Below are positions 10,170 to 17,809 of a stretch of 64,000 nucleotides of DNA, piece by piece. Source of the stretch: Rhodocyclaceae bacterium (GTDB lineage: Bacteria; Pseudomonadota; Gammaproteobacteria; Burkholderiales; Rhodocyclaceae); NCBI GenBank assembly GCA_006218025.1, contig VBWA01000008.1, positions 1 to 64,000 of the forward strand. The letters run 5' to 3'. The number at the start of each line of letters is the position of its first letter. Within the stretch, counting starts at the first letter, position 1. A program made the translations under genes and the position numbers. The notes under the pieces were generated by a model. It made no database searches. It was not told the origin of the DNA and worked only from the letters and a program-made list of their open reading frames with translations.

Positions 10170-10208
10170 GATACAAAACCATTGCATCGATTGTGATCAA
10201 AGTGTATC
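10170..10208. promoter_or_regulatory. Paired GATACA/TGTATC sites upstream of fdhD-pad operon
   Basis: GATACA (10170-10175) and TGTATC (10203-10208), 27 bp apart, mirror the pair at 9069-9106. Together they flank the PaaX-like gene. Candidate operator for that regulator. Confidence 0.45.
10187..10200. promoter_or_regulatory. FNR/CRP-type binding site before the pad operon
   Basis: TCGAT-TGTG-ATCAA matches the FNR consensus TTGAT-N4-ATCAA at nine of ten fixed positions. A class II arrangement (site centre near -41) would put the start site near 10235, with TCAAAT at 10224-10229 as a possible -10 box. This fits anaerobic activation of an oxygen-independent pathway. Confidence 0.5.
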
Positions 10209-10260
10209 GTAACGTCAATAGGGTCAAATTTGGCCCCAATACGACCAGGCGAGGCGGGCA

Positions 10261-11076
10261 ATGCGACACGAGGCGGGTGTGGGCATCGAGGCACATAACA
10301 AGTACGGCGCGTACCGCTGGGCCGGCGCGGCCGGCACGCATTCGCACGAGACGGTGGCGGAAGAAGTTCCCGTGGCGCTGGTCTATAACGGCATCTCGCA
10401 TGCCGTGATGCTGGCGACGCCGCTGGACCTGGAAGATTTCGCCCTGGGTTTCAGCCTGAGCGAATGCATCGTCGGTCGCTCGGGTGAAATTCACGATCTG
10501 GAAATTGTCGAGCGGGACAACGGCATCGAAGTCCATATGCAGCTCTCCTCCGAGCGCGCCCATGTCCTCAAGGAACATCGGCGGACACTGGCCGGGCGCA
10601 CCGGCTGCGGTCTCTGCGGTTCGGAGAGCCTCGATCAGCTGGCCAAGCGGGCCGCTACCGTTCGCTCTTCCGCGGTGTTGAACCCGGGAGCATTGCCGCG
10701 TGCCTTGTCCGCGCTGCAGGAAATGCAGCACCTGTTCCATTTGACCGGGGCGGTGCATGCCGCCGCCTGGTGCGACTTCAACGGCGGAGTCCATCTGGTG
10801 CGGGAAGACGTGGGGCGTCACAACGCGCTCGACAAGGTGATCGGTTCCCTTGCGTCTCAGCGCCGGGCCTTCGACGACGGCTTCGTCCTCATGACCAGCC
10901 GCGCCAGTTACGAAATCGTGCAGAAGGCCGCGGCGGTCGGCATTGCGGTGGTCGCGGCGGTTTCTGCACCTACCGGCATGGCGGTCAGGGTGGCGATCGA
11001 CTCGGGGGTCACGCTCATCGGCTTTGCCCGCGGCGAGCGGCATTGCGTCTATTCGCATCCCGAGCGCGTTCAATAG
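10261..11076 (+). CDS. fdhD: Formate dehydrogenase accessory sulfurtransferase FdhD
   Basis: Sulfurtransferase that passes sulfur from IscS to the molybdenum cofactor so that bis-MGD enzymes become active. The redox-active motif CGLCG is present (C116, C119), with the family segments TPLDLEDFALGF, VREDVGRHNALDK and TSRASYEIVQKAA. The 271-residue length is normal. It is the first gene of the pad operon, 27 bp ahead of padB, which implies that it matures the molybdoenzyme PadB rather than a formate dehydrogenase; no formate dehydrogenase is encoded in the window. Confidence 0.93.
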   Translation: MRHEAGVGIEAHNKYGAYRWAGAAGTHSHETVAEEVPVALVYNGISHAVMLATPLDLEDFALGFSLSECIVGRSGEIHDLEIVERDNGIEVHMQLSSERAHVLKEHRRTLAGRTGCGLCGSESLDQLAKRAATVRSSAVLNPGALPRALSALQEMQHLFHLTGAVHAAAWCDFNGGVHLVREDVGRHNALDKVIGSLASQRRAFDDGFVLMTSRASYEIVQKAAAVGIAVVAAVSAPTGMAVRVAIDSGVTLIGFARGERHCVYSHPERVQ

Positions 11077-11103
11077 TCAGGGAAACAGGCGAGGAAAATC
11101 AGC

Positions 11104-13860
11104 ATGGCAGCAGCCCAATCGAAATCCGTCAAGCATGTTCCGACCCTTTGCTACAACTGCGTCTCCGGTCCCGACTTCATGACCGTCAAGGTGGTTGATG
11201 GCGTGGCGACCGAGATCGAACCCAATTTCGCTGCCGCCGAGGTGCATCCGGCGAAGGGGAAAGTCTGCGTCAAGGCCTACGGCCTGGTGCAGAAGACCTA
11301 CAACCCGAACCGCATCCTCACGCCGATGAAGCGCACCAACCCGAAGAAGGGGCGCAACGAGGATCCCGGCTTCGTGCCGATTTCCTGGGACGAAGCGCTC
11401 GACCTCGTCGCCGGCAAGCTCAATGCCGCGCGCGTCAAGGGTCTGGTCGATGAAGCCGGGCTCCCGCGGGTCGCCGTCAGCCTCGGCCACGGCGGTACGC
11501 CGTCCAATTACATGGGGACCTTCCCGGCCTTCCTGGCCGCTTGGGGCCCGGTGGATTTCAGCTTCGGGTCGGGTCAGGGCGTCAAGTGCGTGCATTCCGA
11601 GCATCTCTACGGCGAGTTCTGGCATCGCGGCTTCACCGTCGCCTCCGACACGCCCAACGCCCGCTACGTGATCGCCGTCGGCGCCAATGTTGAAGTGACG
11701 GGCGGTCCCTGCGCGGTGATCCGTCATGCCGACGCGCGCATTCGCGGCTACAAGCGCGTCCAGGTGGAGCCGAGCCTGACGGCGACCGGCGCCTGCTCCG
11801 CCGAATGGGTGCCGATCCGGCCCAAGACCGATCCGGCCTTTCTGTTCGCCCTGATCCATGTCCTGATGCAGGAGAACGGACTGGCCAGGCTCGACATTCC
11901 CTTCCTGCGCGACCGCACCGCTTCGCCCTACCTGATTGCACCGGACGGCCTCTATCTGCGCGATCCGCAAGGCGGCAAGCCGCTGGTATGGGACGAACTC
12001 ACGGGTACTGCCGTGCCGCACGATACGCCGGGCGCGCAACCCGCCGTGGCAGGTGTCTACCGCCTCGCTCATGCCGTCGTCGTCGATGCCGACAAGGAGC
12101 GCCGCGAGTATTCCGATGTCGAGGGCAAGACGGCCTACGAGATGCTTTTGCAGCACATTGCGAAGTACACGCCGGAGTGGGCCGAGACCATCTGCGACGT
12201 GAAGGCCGCGACCATCCGCCGCATCGCCAACGAGTACCTCGAAGCCGCCAGTATTGGCGAGACGATAGTGATCGACGGCAAGACCCTCGCTCTGCGGCCG
12301 GTGGCCGTGACGCTGGGCAAGTCGGTGAACAACGGCTGGGGCGCCTTCGAATGCTGCTGGGCGCGCACCGTGCTGGCTGCTTTGGTTGGCGCGCTGGAAA
12401 ACCCCGGCGGGCTGGTGGGCACCACGGTGCGACTCAACAAGTCGCGCGACAACCGCCACCTTTCCGTGGCGCCCGGCGAAGACGGCTTCATGGTCCAGTA
12501 CTTCAATCCGACCAGCAAGGAGGAATGGCAGTCGACGCCGTCCACCCGCAACCTGCACCAGACGCTGGTGCCGATCGTCGGTCACAACGGCGCCTGGAGC
12601 CAGGCGCTCGGCCCGACGCAACTGGCCTGGATGTTCCAGGGCGAGCGCCCGGACGACTGGTCGATGCCGATGCCGACGCTGCCGGACGTGTGGCTCGTCT
12701 ATCGCTCGAATCCGTCGATCTCCTTCTGGGACACGCGGCACCTGGCGGAGGTTGCGGCACGTTTTCCGTTCATGGCCTGCGTGGCCTACACGGTCGACGA
12801 GACCAATTACATGGCCGACGTGCTGCTGCCGGAGGCGACCGATCTCGAATCGACCCAGATGATCCGCATGGGCGGCACCAAGTACATGGAGCAGTTCTGG
12901 GACTACAAGGGCGTGGTGCTGCGGCAGAAGGCCGTCGAGCCGCAGGGCGAGGCGCGTGACTTCACCTGGATCACCACCGAGCTGGCCAGGCGCACCGGCC
13001 TGCTCGACCCGTATTTCGGCGCGATCAACAAGGGCATCTCCGGCGTTTCGCCGCTCAAGGGCGAGGGCTACGATTTCAGCCTGGATCCGGCAAGCGAACC
13101 GGCGCCCGAGCAGATATGGGACGCGGTCTGCCGCGCCGCCTCCGTCACGCTCTCGGAAGGCCGCGAGGAGCACGACCTGGAATGGTTCCGCGAAAACGGC
13201 TTCTTCGCCGTGCCGATGTCGCGGCTCGAGTGGTATCTGACGCCGACCATGGAAAAACTCGGGCTGCGCTACGAACTGCCCTACCAGGAACGCCTGCTGC
13301 GCGCCGGTCGCGAACTCGGCCGGCGGCTGCACGAGAAGAAGATGAACTGGTGGGACGAACAGCTTTCCGAATACACCGCGCTGCCGGAATGGCACGACGT
13401 GCCGGGGCGCTGGATCCGCAACCTGGAAAAATCGGGCGCCAAATTGGAGGACTTCCCCTTCTGGCTGCTCACCACCAAGAGCATGCAGTACCACGCCGGC
13501 GGCAATGCCGCGATCGAGGTGATGCACGAGGTGGCGCAGAACCTGCGCGGTCACGCCGGGGTGATCATGAATGCGAAGACCGCGGCCGGGCTCGGCATCG
13601 CAGAGGGCGATCGTGTCGAGGTGCGCTCCCACATCGGTGCCACCTACGGCAAGGCGTCCCTGATGCAGGGCATCCGGCCGGACACCCTGGTCATCATCGG
13701 CCAGTTCGACCACTGGGCGACGCCCTTCGCCAAGACCCTGGATGCGCCCAGCCTCAATACCATCGCGCCGATGTCGCTCGACCTCACCGACGCGACGGGT
13801 TCCGGTGCGGACATCGTGCGGGTGGGTGTGCGTCGCGTGGGCGAAGGAGCTACCGCATGA
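11104..13860 (+). CDS. padB: Phenylacetyl-CoA:acceptor oxidoreductase, molybdenum subunit PadB
   Basis: Catalytic subunit of the membrane-bound enzyme that oxidises phenylacetyl-CoA by four electrons to phenylglyoxylate (alpha-oxidation), reducing a quinone. It belongs to the DMSO reductase family with bis-MGD. Near the N-terminus only three cysteines are placed for the usual [4Fe-4S] cluster (C16, C19, C55); the position of the missing one is occupied by Pro-Asp. C162 (VKCVHSEHLYG) lies where a molybdenum-ligating residue is expected; that role is inferred. There is no Tat signal, consistent with a cytoplasmic-facing enzyme. Assignment rests on the fdhD-padBCDEFGHIJ order. The stop overlaps the start of a repeat-derived bridge frame (ATGA). 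Confidence 0.92.
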   Translation: MAAAQSKSVKHVPTLCYNCVSGPDFMTVKVVDGVATEIEPNFAAAEVHPAKGKVCVKAYGLVQKTYNPNRILTPMKRTNPKKGRNEDPGFVPISWDEALDLVAGKLNAARVKGLVDEAGLPRVAVSLGHGGTPSNYMGTFPAFLAAWGPVDFSFGSGQGVKCVHSEHLYGEFWHRGFTVASDTPNARYVIAVGANVEVTGGPCAVIRHADARIRGYKRVQVEPSLTATGACSAEWVPIRPKTDPAFLFALIHVLMQENGLARLDIPFLRDRTASPYLIAPDGLYLRDPQGGKPLVWDELTGTAVPHDTPGAQPAVAGVYRLAHAVVVDADKERREYSDVEGKTAYEMLLQHIAKYTPEWAETICDVKAATIRRIANEYLEAASIGETIVIDGKTLALRPVAVTLGKSVNNGWGAFECCWARTVLAALVGALENPGGLVGTTVRLNKSRDNRHLSVAPGEDGFMVQYFNPTSKEEWQSTPSTRNLHQTLVPIVGHNGAWSQALGPTQLAWMFQGERPDDWSMPMPTLPDVWLVYRSNPSISFWDTRHLAEVAARFPFMACVAYTVDETNYMADVLLPEATDLESTQMIRMGGTKYMEQFWDYKGVVLRQKAVEPQGEARDFTWITTELARRTGLLDPYFGAINKGISGVSPLKGEGYDFSLDPASEPAPEQIWDAVCRAASVTLSEGREEHDLEWFRENGFFAVPMSRLEWYLTPTMEKLGLRYELPYQERLLRAGRELGRRLHEKKMNWWDEQLSEYTALPEWHDVPGRWIRNLEKSGAKLEDFPFWLLTTKSMQYHAGGNAAIEVMHEVAQNLRGHAGVIMNAKTAAGLGIAEGDRVEVRSHIGATYGKASLMQGIRPDTLVIIGQFDHWATPFAKTLDAPSLNTIAPMSLDLTDATGSGADIVRVGVRRVGEGATA

Positions 13861-13976
13861 GCGCCGCCCGCAGGGCCGCCCCAAGGGCGGCGCAGCCAGC
13901 TATACGGAGCGAGCGACGCTCGCGAACCAACGTCACCCCCTTCCATGGGAAGGGGGATGGGGGGATGGTGCGATGA
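13857..13976 (+). CDS. Repeat-derived 39-residue bridge ORF between padB and padC
   Basis: The frame begins with an ATG overlapping the padB stop (ATGA at 13857-13860) and ends with a TGA overlapping the padC start (ATGA at 13973-13976). It is almost entirely one copy of the ~100-bp GC-rich repeat, and the peptide is basic and Ala/Arg/Gly-rich. It has no in-frame stop despite being made of repeat. Likely role: continuous coupled translation from padB to padC; a peptide function is not claimed. Confidence 0.45.
   Translation: MSAARRAAPRAAQPAIRSERRSRTNVTPFHGKGDGGMVR
13865..13970 (+). repeat. ~100-bp GC-rich repeat (padB/padC copy)
   Basis: Contains GGGCCGCCCCAAGG (13873-13886), then GCGAAC...GTCA, then a CCCCCTTCC/GGAAGGGGG hairpin (13936-13956) and GGGGGGATGG. 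The lolD copy (42600-42712) matches the same blocks in inverted orientation and the ebfC/recR copy in direct orientation. The G-rich end serves as ribosome-binding sequence for padC. Confidence 0.75.
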
Positions 13977-14620
13977 AGCGCTACGTGATGAGCATCGATC
14001 TGCGCCGCTGCGTCGGCTGCCAGACCTGCACCGCGGCCTGCAAGGGCGCCAACGCAACGCCGCCCGGGATTCAATGGCGCCGCGTGCTCGATATCGAGAC
14101 CGGCGAGTTTCCCGATGTGCAGCGGACCTTCTTGCCCATGGCCTGCATGCATTGCGCCAATCCTCCTTGCGAGAAAGTGTGTCCGACCCGGGCCACCACC
14201 AAGCGCGCCGACGGCCTGGTGGCGATCGACTACGAGCTTTGCATCGGCTGCGCCAATTGCGTCATGGCCTGTCCCTACGATGCCCGCTCCATCGTGCATG
14301 AGGCCCATTACGCCTATGGCGATACGCCGATGGCGTCCGAGGCCGCGCGCTTCGATCCGGACCGGATCGGGGTGTCGATGAAATGCAGCTTCTGCGTGGA
14401 TCGCATCGATCTCGCAGAACGCACCGGGCAGATTCCGGGCGTTGACCCCGAGGTGACTCCGGCCTGCGTCAATTCCTGCATCTCGGGCGCAATGGAATTT
14501 GGCGACATCGAGGATCCGGAAAGCAGCGTCAGCCGTTTGCTGGCGCAGACGCAGCACTACCGCATGCACGAGGAGCTGGGCACCGAGCCGGGCGTGTACT
14601 ACATTTGGGATCAGTCATGA
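13973..14620 (+). CDS. padC: Phenylacetyl-CoA:acceptor oxidoreductase, iron-sulfur subunit PadC
   Basis: Electron-transfer subunit between PadB and the membrane anchor PadD, of the DmsB/PhsB type. The 215-residue protein has four cysteine groups totalling sixteen cysteines, enough for four [4Fe-4S] clusters: C13-C16-C19-C23, then ACMHCANPPCEKVCP, LCIGCANCVMACP, and KCSFC with ACVNSC. Its stop overlaps padD (ATGA). Unlike the neighbouring junctions, padB to padC is separated by a repeat. Confidence 0.92.
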   Translation: MKRYVMSIDLRRCVGCQTCTAACKGANATPPGIQWRRVLDIETGEFPDVQRTFLPMACMHCANPPCEKVCPTRATTKRADGLVAIDYELCIGCANCVMACPYDARSIVHEAHYAYGDTPMASEAARFDPDRIGVSMKCSFCVDRIDLAERTGQIPGVDPEVTPACVNSCISGAMEFGDIEDPESSVSRLLAQTQHYRMHEELGTEPGVYYIWDQS

Positions 14621-15537
14621 AGAAACCCCTCCTTCGCGCCTCCAGCCTGGCTTCTCCCAAGCAGCAGCACAACTGGGATTGGCGCGCGGCAAGCAATTTC
14701 ATCGCCGGCGGCGCTGGCGGCGGACTGTTGCTGTGGGCATCGGTGGTCAATGCGTCAGCCGATGCCACCCGGATGGCGATCCTGCTGGGCCTGATCCTGA
14801 TCGGCAGCGGACTCACCTGCGTCTGGTTCGAGATCGGCCGGCCGTGGCGCGCATTGAACGTGTATCGGCATTTCGCCACCTCATGGATGACGCGCGAAGC
14901 GGTGGTGGCCCTGGGAGTGTTCGCCGCGGGCGGCCTGGCCTTGCTCACCGGCGCGTTCGCACTGAGCTTCCTCGCGGGCATTCTGGGTCTGACGTTTCTG
15001 TACAGCCAGGCGCGAATCCTGGCGGCCAACAAGGGGATTCCGGCATGGCGGCACCCGCGCAGTATCTCGCTGATGATCGCCACCGGCCTCGCTGAAGGTG
15101 CCGGCTTTCTCGTTTGCGTGCTGTCGCTGTCGTCCGCTGCAGTCGGCTTTCCGGTTCTCGCCGGCCTGATCGCGCTGATCGTCGTCCGGGCATTATTCTG
15201 GAAGAGCTATCTCGGCGCATTGGTGGCCGACGGTGCGCCCGACGCGACACTGAAGGTGCTGAGCGGGATTGCCCCGAGATTGCTGGTCGTCGGCCACATT
15301 CTGCCGGCACTTGCTGTCGTCGCAGCCATGGCGGGAATGCCGGGAGGGGCGGTACTGAGCTTTGCGGCAGGGATCCTGGTGGTCGCCGGTGGCTGGTTCC
15401 TGAAGTTCACCCTGGTCAGACGCGCGGCGTTTACGCAGGGCCTCGCACTGCTGCACTTGCCGGTACGCGGGCAGGGCACGGCCGGCGCGGCAACAAAGCC
15501 AGGCTGGAAAACCGTGCCAGGGGTCAAGGCGGGCTAG
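14617..15537 (+). CDS. padD: Phenylacetyl-CoA:acceptor oxidoreductase, membrane anchor PadD
   Basis: Integral membrane protein of about 306 residues with roughly eight hydrophobic segments, DmsC/NrfD-like. It would anchor PadBC to the cytoplasmic membrane and pass electrons to the quinone pool. Conserved-looking segment WFEIGRPWRALNVYRHFATSWMTREA resembles DmsC-type anchors. The ATG overlaps the padC stop, so translation is coupled. The C-terminal 25 residues are soluble and variable. Confidence 0.9.
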   Translation: MKKPLLRASSLASPKQQHNWDWRAASNFIAGGAGGGLLLWASVVNASADATRMAILLGLILIGSGLTCVWFEIGRPWRALNVYRHFATSWMTREAVVALGVFAAGGLALLTGAFALSFLAGILGLTFLYSQARILAANKGIPAWRHPRSISLMIATGLAEGAGFLVCVLSLSSAAVGFPVLAGLIALIVVRALFWKSYLGALVADGAPDATLKVLSGIAPRLLVVGHILPALAVVAAMAGMPGGAVLSFAAGILVVAGGWFLKFTLVRRAAFTQGLALLHLPVRGQGTAGAATKPGWKTVPGVKAG

Positions 15538-15599
15538 CCGGATTCAAGAAGAAAACAGGGAGTGGGGCCGGAGAGCCCCATCGAATCGGAGGAGACGGG

Positions 15600-16172
15600 A
15601 TGTACGAAGTACGCTTTCATGGCCGCGGCGGTCAAGGCGCCGTTACGGCGGCATCGATGCTCGCGTCGGCGCTGCTGGAAGAAGGCAAGTATGCGGTGTC
15701 GATCCCGTCCTTCGGTTTCGAGCGGCGCGGCGCGCCCGTGGTCTCCTTCCTGCGCTGCAGCGATCGCGAAATCCGCCAGCTGACGAACATCTACACGCCG
15801 GACTGCCTGATCTGCGTCGATCCGACGCTGGCGAAGTCGGTCGATATCTTCAGCGGCCTCAAGCCCGGCGGCACGCTGGTGCAGGCCACGCACAAGCCGC
15901 TGGCAGAGGTGGTGATCGCCGATACGGTCGGGGTGGTCGGCCTGTGCGACGCCATCGGCATCGCGCTCGAGGTTTTCAAGCGCCCGATCACCAATACCAT
16001 AATGCTCGGTGCATTTGCGAAGACGACCGGCGTCGTATCGTTGGGGGCGCTCAAGCGTTCGCTCGAAGACTCGGATTTTCGCGATGCCGGTCTGGCGCAG
16101 AACCTCATCGCACTCGAACGCGGCTACAACGAGACGACGGTGCACACCATAGAACGGAGGGTTGCGGCATGA
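15600..16172 (+). CDS. padE: Phenylglyoxylate dehydrogenase gamma subunit PadE
   Basis: Gamma subunit of a 2-oxoacid:acceptor oxidoreductase; the complex PadEFGHI decarboxylates phenylglyoxylate to benzoyl-CoA with NAD reduction. Family features: VRFHGRGGQGAVTAASMLA at the N-terminus, FGFERRGAPV, and the C-terminal GAFAKTTGVVSL. A Shine-Dalgarno (GGAGGAG) lies a few bases before the ATG. The stop overlaps padF (ATGA). The 190-residue size fits the subunit. Confidence 0.92.
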   Translation: MYEVRFHGRGGQGAVTAASMLASALLEEGKYAVSIPSFGFERRGAPVVSFLRCSDREIRQLTNIYTPDCLICVDPTLAKSVDIFSGLKPGGTLVQATHKPLAEVVIADTVGVVGLCDAIGIALEVFKRPITNTIMLGAFAKTTGVVSLGALKRSLEDSDFRDAGLAQNLIALERGYNETTVHTIERRVAA

Positions 16173-16468
16173 GCCGGCACGACAGCTATCCCCTGTTCGA
16201 CCTGGCCAAGGCGAATGTGCCGGACGATCTGTGTCCGGTCGCGACCGTGGTCAGTCCGATGCTCCCCGGCGACTGGCGCAGCATGCGACCGGTGGTCAAT
16301 CGCGACAAGTGCGTCAAATGCGCGGTGTGCTGGCTGTACTGCCCGGTGCAGTGCGTCGAGGAACACGCGGCCTGGTTCGATTTCAACCTCAAGACCTGCA
16401 AGGGTTGCGGCATCTGTGCCAACGAGTGCCCGCAACGCGCGATCACCATGATTGCGGAGGCGACATGA
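16169..16468 (+). CDS. padF: Phenylglyoxylate dehydrogenase delta subunit PadF (ferredoxin-like)
   Basis: Small 99-residue protein with two CxxCxxCxxxC-type groups (KCVKCAVCWLYCP and TCKGCGICANECP) for two [4Fe-4S] clusters, the delta subunit of the oxidoreductase. It passes electrons between the TPP-bearing subunits and PadH. It overlaps padE upstream; downstream it overlaps a 29-codon bridge frame that carries a 24-bp dispersed repeat. Confidence 0.92.
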   Translation: MSRHDSYPLFDLAKANVPDDLCPVATVVSPMLPGDWRSMRPVVNRDKCVKCAVCWLYCPVQCVEEHAAWFDFNLKTCKGCGICANECPQRAITMIAEAT

Positions 16469-16554
16469 GTCTCGCGAGTTCCCAGTCCGGCTCGAATCGC
16501 CGTGTCGCCAGCGCCGACTTTTGTACCTGCACCATGTTCGCGGAGACCAAATGA
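16465..16554 (+). CDS. 29-residue bridge ORF carrying the 24-bp repeat, between padF and padG
   Basis: Starts at an ATG overlapping the padF stop (16465-16468, ATGA) and stops at a TGA overlapping the padG start (16551-16554, ATGA). The centre encodes RRVASADF, the translation of the dispersed repeat, with two nearby cysteines (CTC). The perfect ATGA at both ends and absence of an internal stop argue that coupling is selected. A peptide function cannot be claimed. Confidence 0.45.
   Translation: MSLASSQSGSNRRVASADFCTCTMFAETK
16498..16522 (-). repeat. 24-bp dispersed repeat, copy 3
   Basis: CGCCGTGTCGCCAGCGCCGA followed by CTTTT, an exact family copy inside the padF/padG bridge frame. Confidence 0.85.
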
Positions 16555-17798
16555 CTACCGCCATTCTTGAAACGCCGAGCCAGACCCAGCCGGCGAAGCA
16601 GAAAGTCATGCTCTGCGAAGGCAACGAGGCCGCCGCACTGGGCGTCGCGCTGGCGCGTCCCGACATGGTTGCCGTGTATCCGATCACGCCGCAGTCCTCG
16701 CTGGTCGAGCACGTCGCCAAGCTGATCGCCGACGGCCGCATGGACGCCGACATCGTCGATGCCGAGGGCGAGCATTCGGTGCTCTCCGTCCTGCAAGGCG
16801 GCGCACTGGCCGGGGCGCGGACTTATACCGCGACCTGCGGCCCGGGCCTCGCTTTCATGTTCGAACCCTATTTCCGCACTTCCGGCATGCGCCTGCCGAT
16901 CGTCATGTCGATCGTCACGCGCGACGGCATCACACCGCAGTCGGTGTGGGGCGGGCATCAGGATGCGATGACGGTGCGCGAGGTCGGCTGGGTGCAGGTG
17001 TATTGCGAGACAGTGCAGGAGGTTCTCGACACCACGATCATGGCCTTCAAGATAGCCGAGCACCACGACGTCATGCTGCCGGTGAATGTCTGCCTCGACG
17101 GCAACTACCTTTCCTATGGCACCTCGCGCGTCGAACTGCCCGATCAGGCCGAAGTCGATGCCTTCATGGGCGTCAAGGACGTCAACTGGCACGTGGCCCT
17201 GGACCCGCTGCGGCCGATGGCGGTGGATCCGCTGACCGGAGGTTCGGGCGGCAAGGGACCATCGACTTTCGTTCGCTACCGCAAGGGGCAGTGCCGTGGC
17301 ATGCAGAACTCGCTGCGTGTCATCGAGGAGGTGCATGAGGAATGGGCGCAGCGTTTCGGCCGCCGCTTTGCGCCACTGGTCGAGGAGTACCGCCTCGACG
17401 GCGCCGACTACGCGATCATGACTCTGGGCAGCATGACCGGAGCTGCGAAGGATGCGATCGACGAGGCGCGCGACGCCGGCAAGAAGGTCGGGCTGATCAA
17501 GATAAAGACCTTCAGCCCCTTCCCGGTCGAAGCGCTGCTCAAGTCTTTGAACAAGGTTCAGGCGCTCGGCGTCGTCGATCGTTCGGTGGGCTTCCGCTGG
17601 AATTGCGGGCCGATGTATCAGGAAACCATGGGCGTCCTGTATCGCCTCGGGCGACACGTTCCTTCGATGAGCTTCATCGGCGGCCTCGCCGGCGCCGACA
17701 TCACGGTCGGACATTTCCACCGCGTCATCGAAGCGACGGAAAAACTGCTCAGCAGTCCCGCGCCGATCGAGCCGGTCTGGCTCAACGAGAAAGATTGA
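16551..17798 (+). CDS. padG: Phenylglyoxylate dehydrogenase alpha subunit PadG
   Basis: Alpha subunit of the pyruvate:ferredoxin oxidoreductase family, 415 residues. Typical segments are present: EGNEAAALGVALARPDMVAVYPITPQSS, DAEGEHSVLSVLQGGALAGARTYTATCGPGL and the C-terminal transketolase-like domain with KIKTFSPFP. With PadI it forms the thiamine diphosphate active site for phenylglyoxylate decarboxylation and CoA transfer. No strong Shine-Dalgarno precedes it; translation probably depends on the upstream 29-codon frame. Confidence 0.93.
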   Translation: MTTAILETPSQTQPAKQKVMLCEGNEAAALGVALARPDMVAVYPITPQSSLVEHVAKLIADGRMDADIVDAEGEHSVLSVLQGGALAGARTYTATCGPGLAFMFEPYFRTSGMRLPIVMSIVTRDGITPQSVWGGHQDAMTVREVGWVQVYCETVQEVLDTTIMAFKIAEHHDVMLPVNVCLDGNYLSYGTSRVELPDQAEVDAFMGVKDVNWHVALDPLRPMAVDPLTGGSGGKGPSTFVRYRKGQCRGMQNSLRVIEEVHEEWAQRFGRRFAPLVEEYRLDGADYAIMTLGSMTGAAKDAIDEARDAGKKVGLIKIKTFSPFPVEALLKSLNKVQALGVVDRSVGFRWNCGPMYQETMGVLYRLGRHVPSMSFIGGLAGADITVGHFHRVIEATEKLLSSPAPIEPVWLNEKD

Positions 17799-17809
17799 GG
17801 GACCAAGCG

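Noticed and set aside
11077-13884. Very long antisense open frame opposite padB
   Set aside because: High GC third positions produce long antisense frames; it has no family match, no ribosome site, and padB explains the coding signal.
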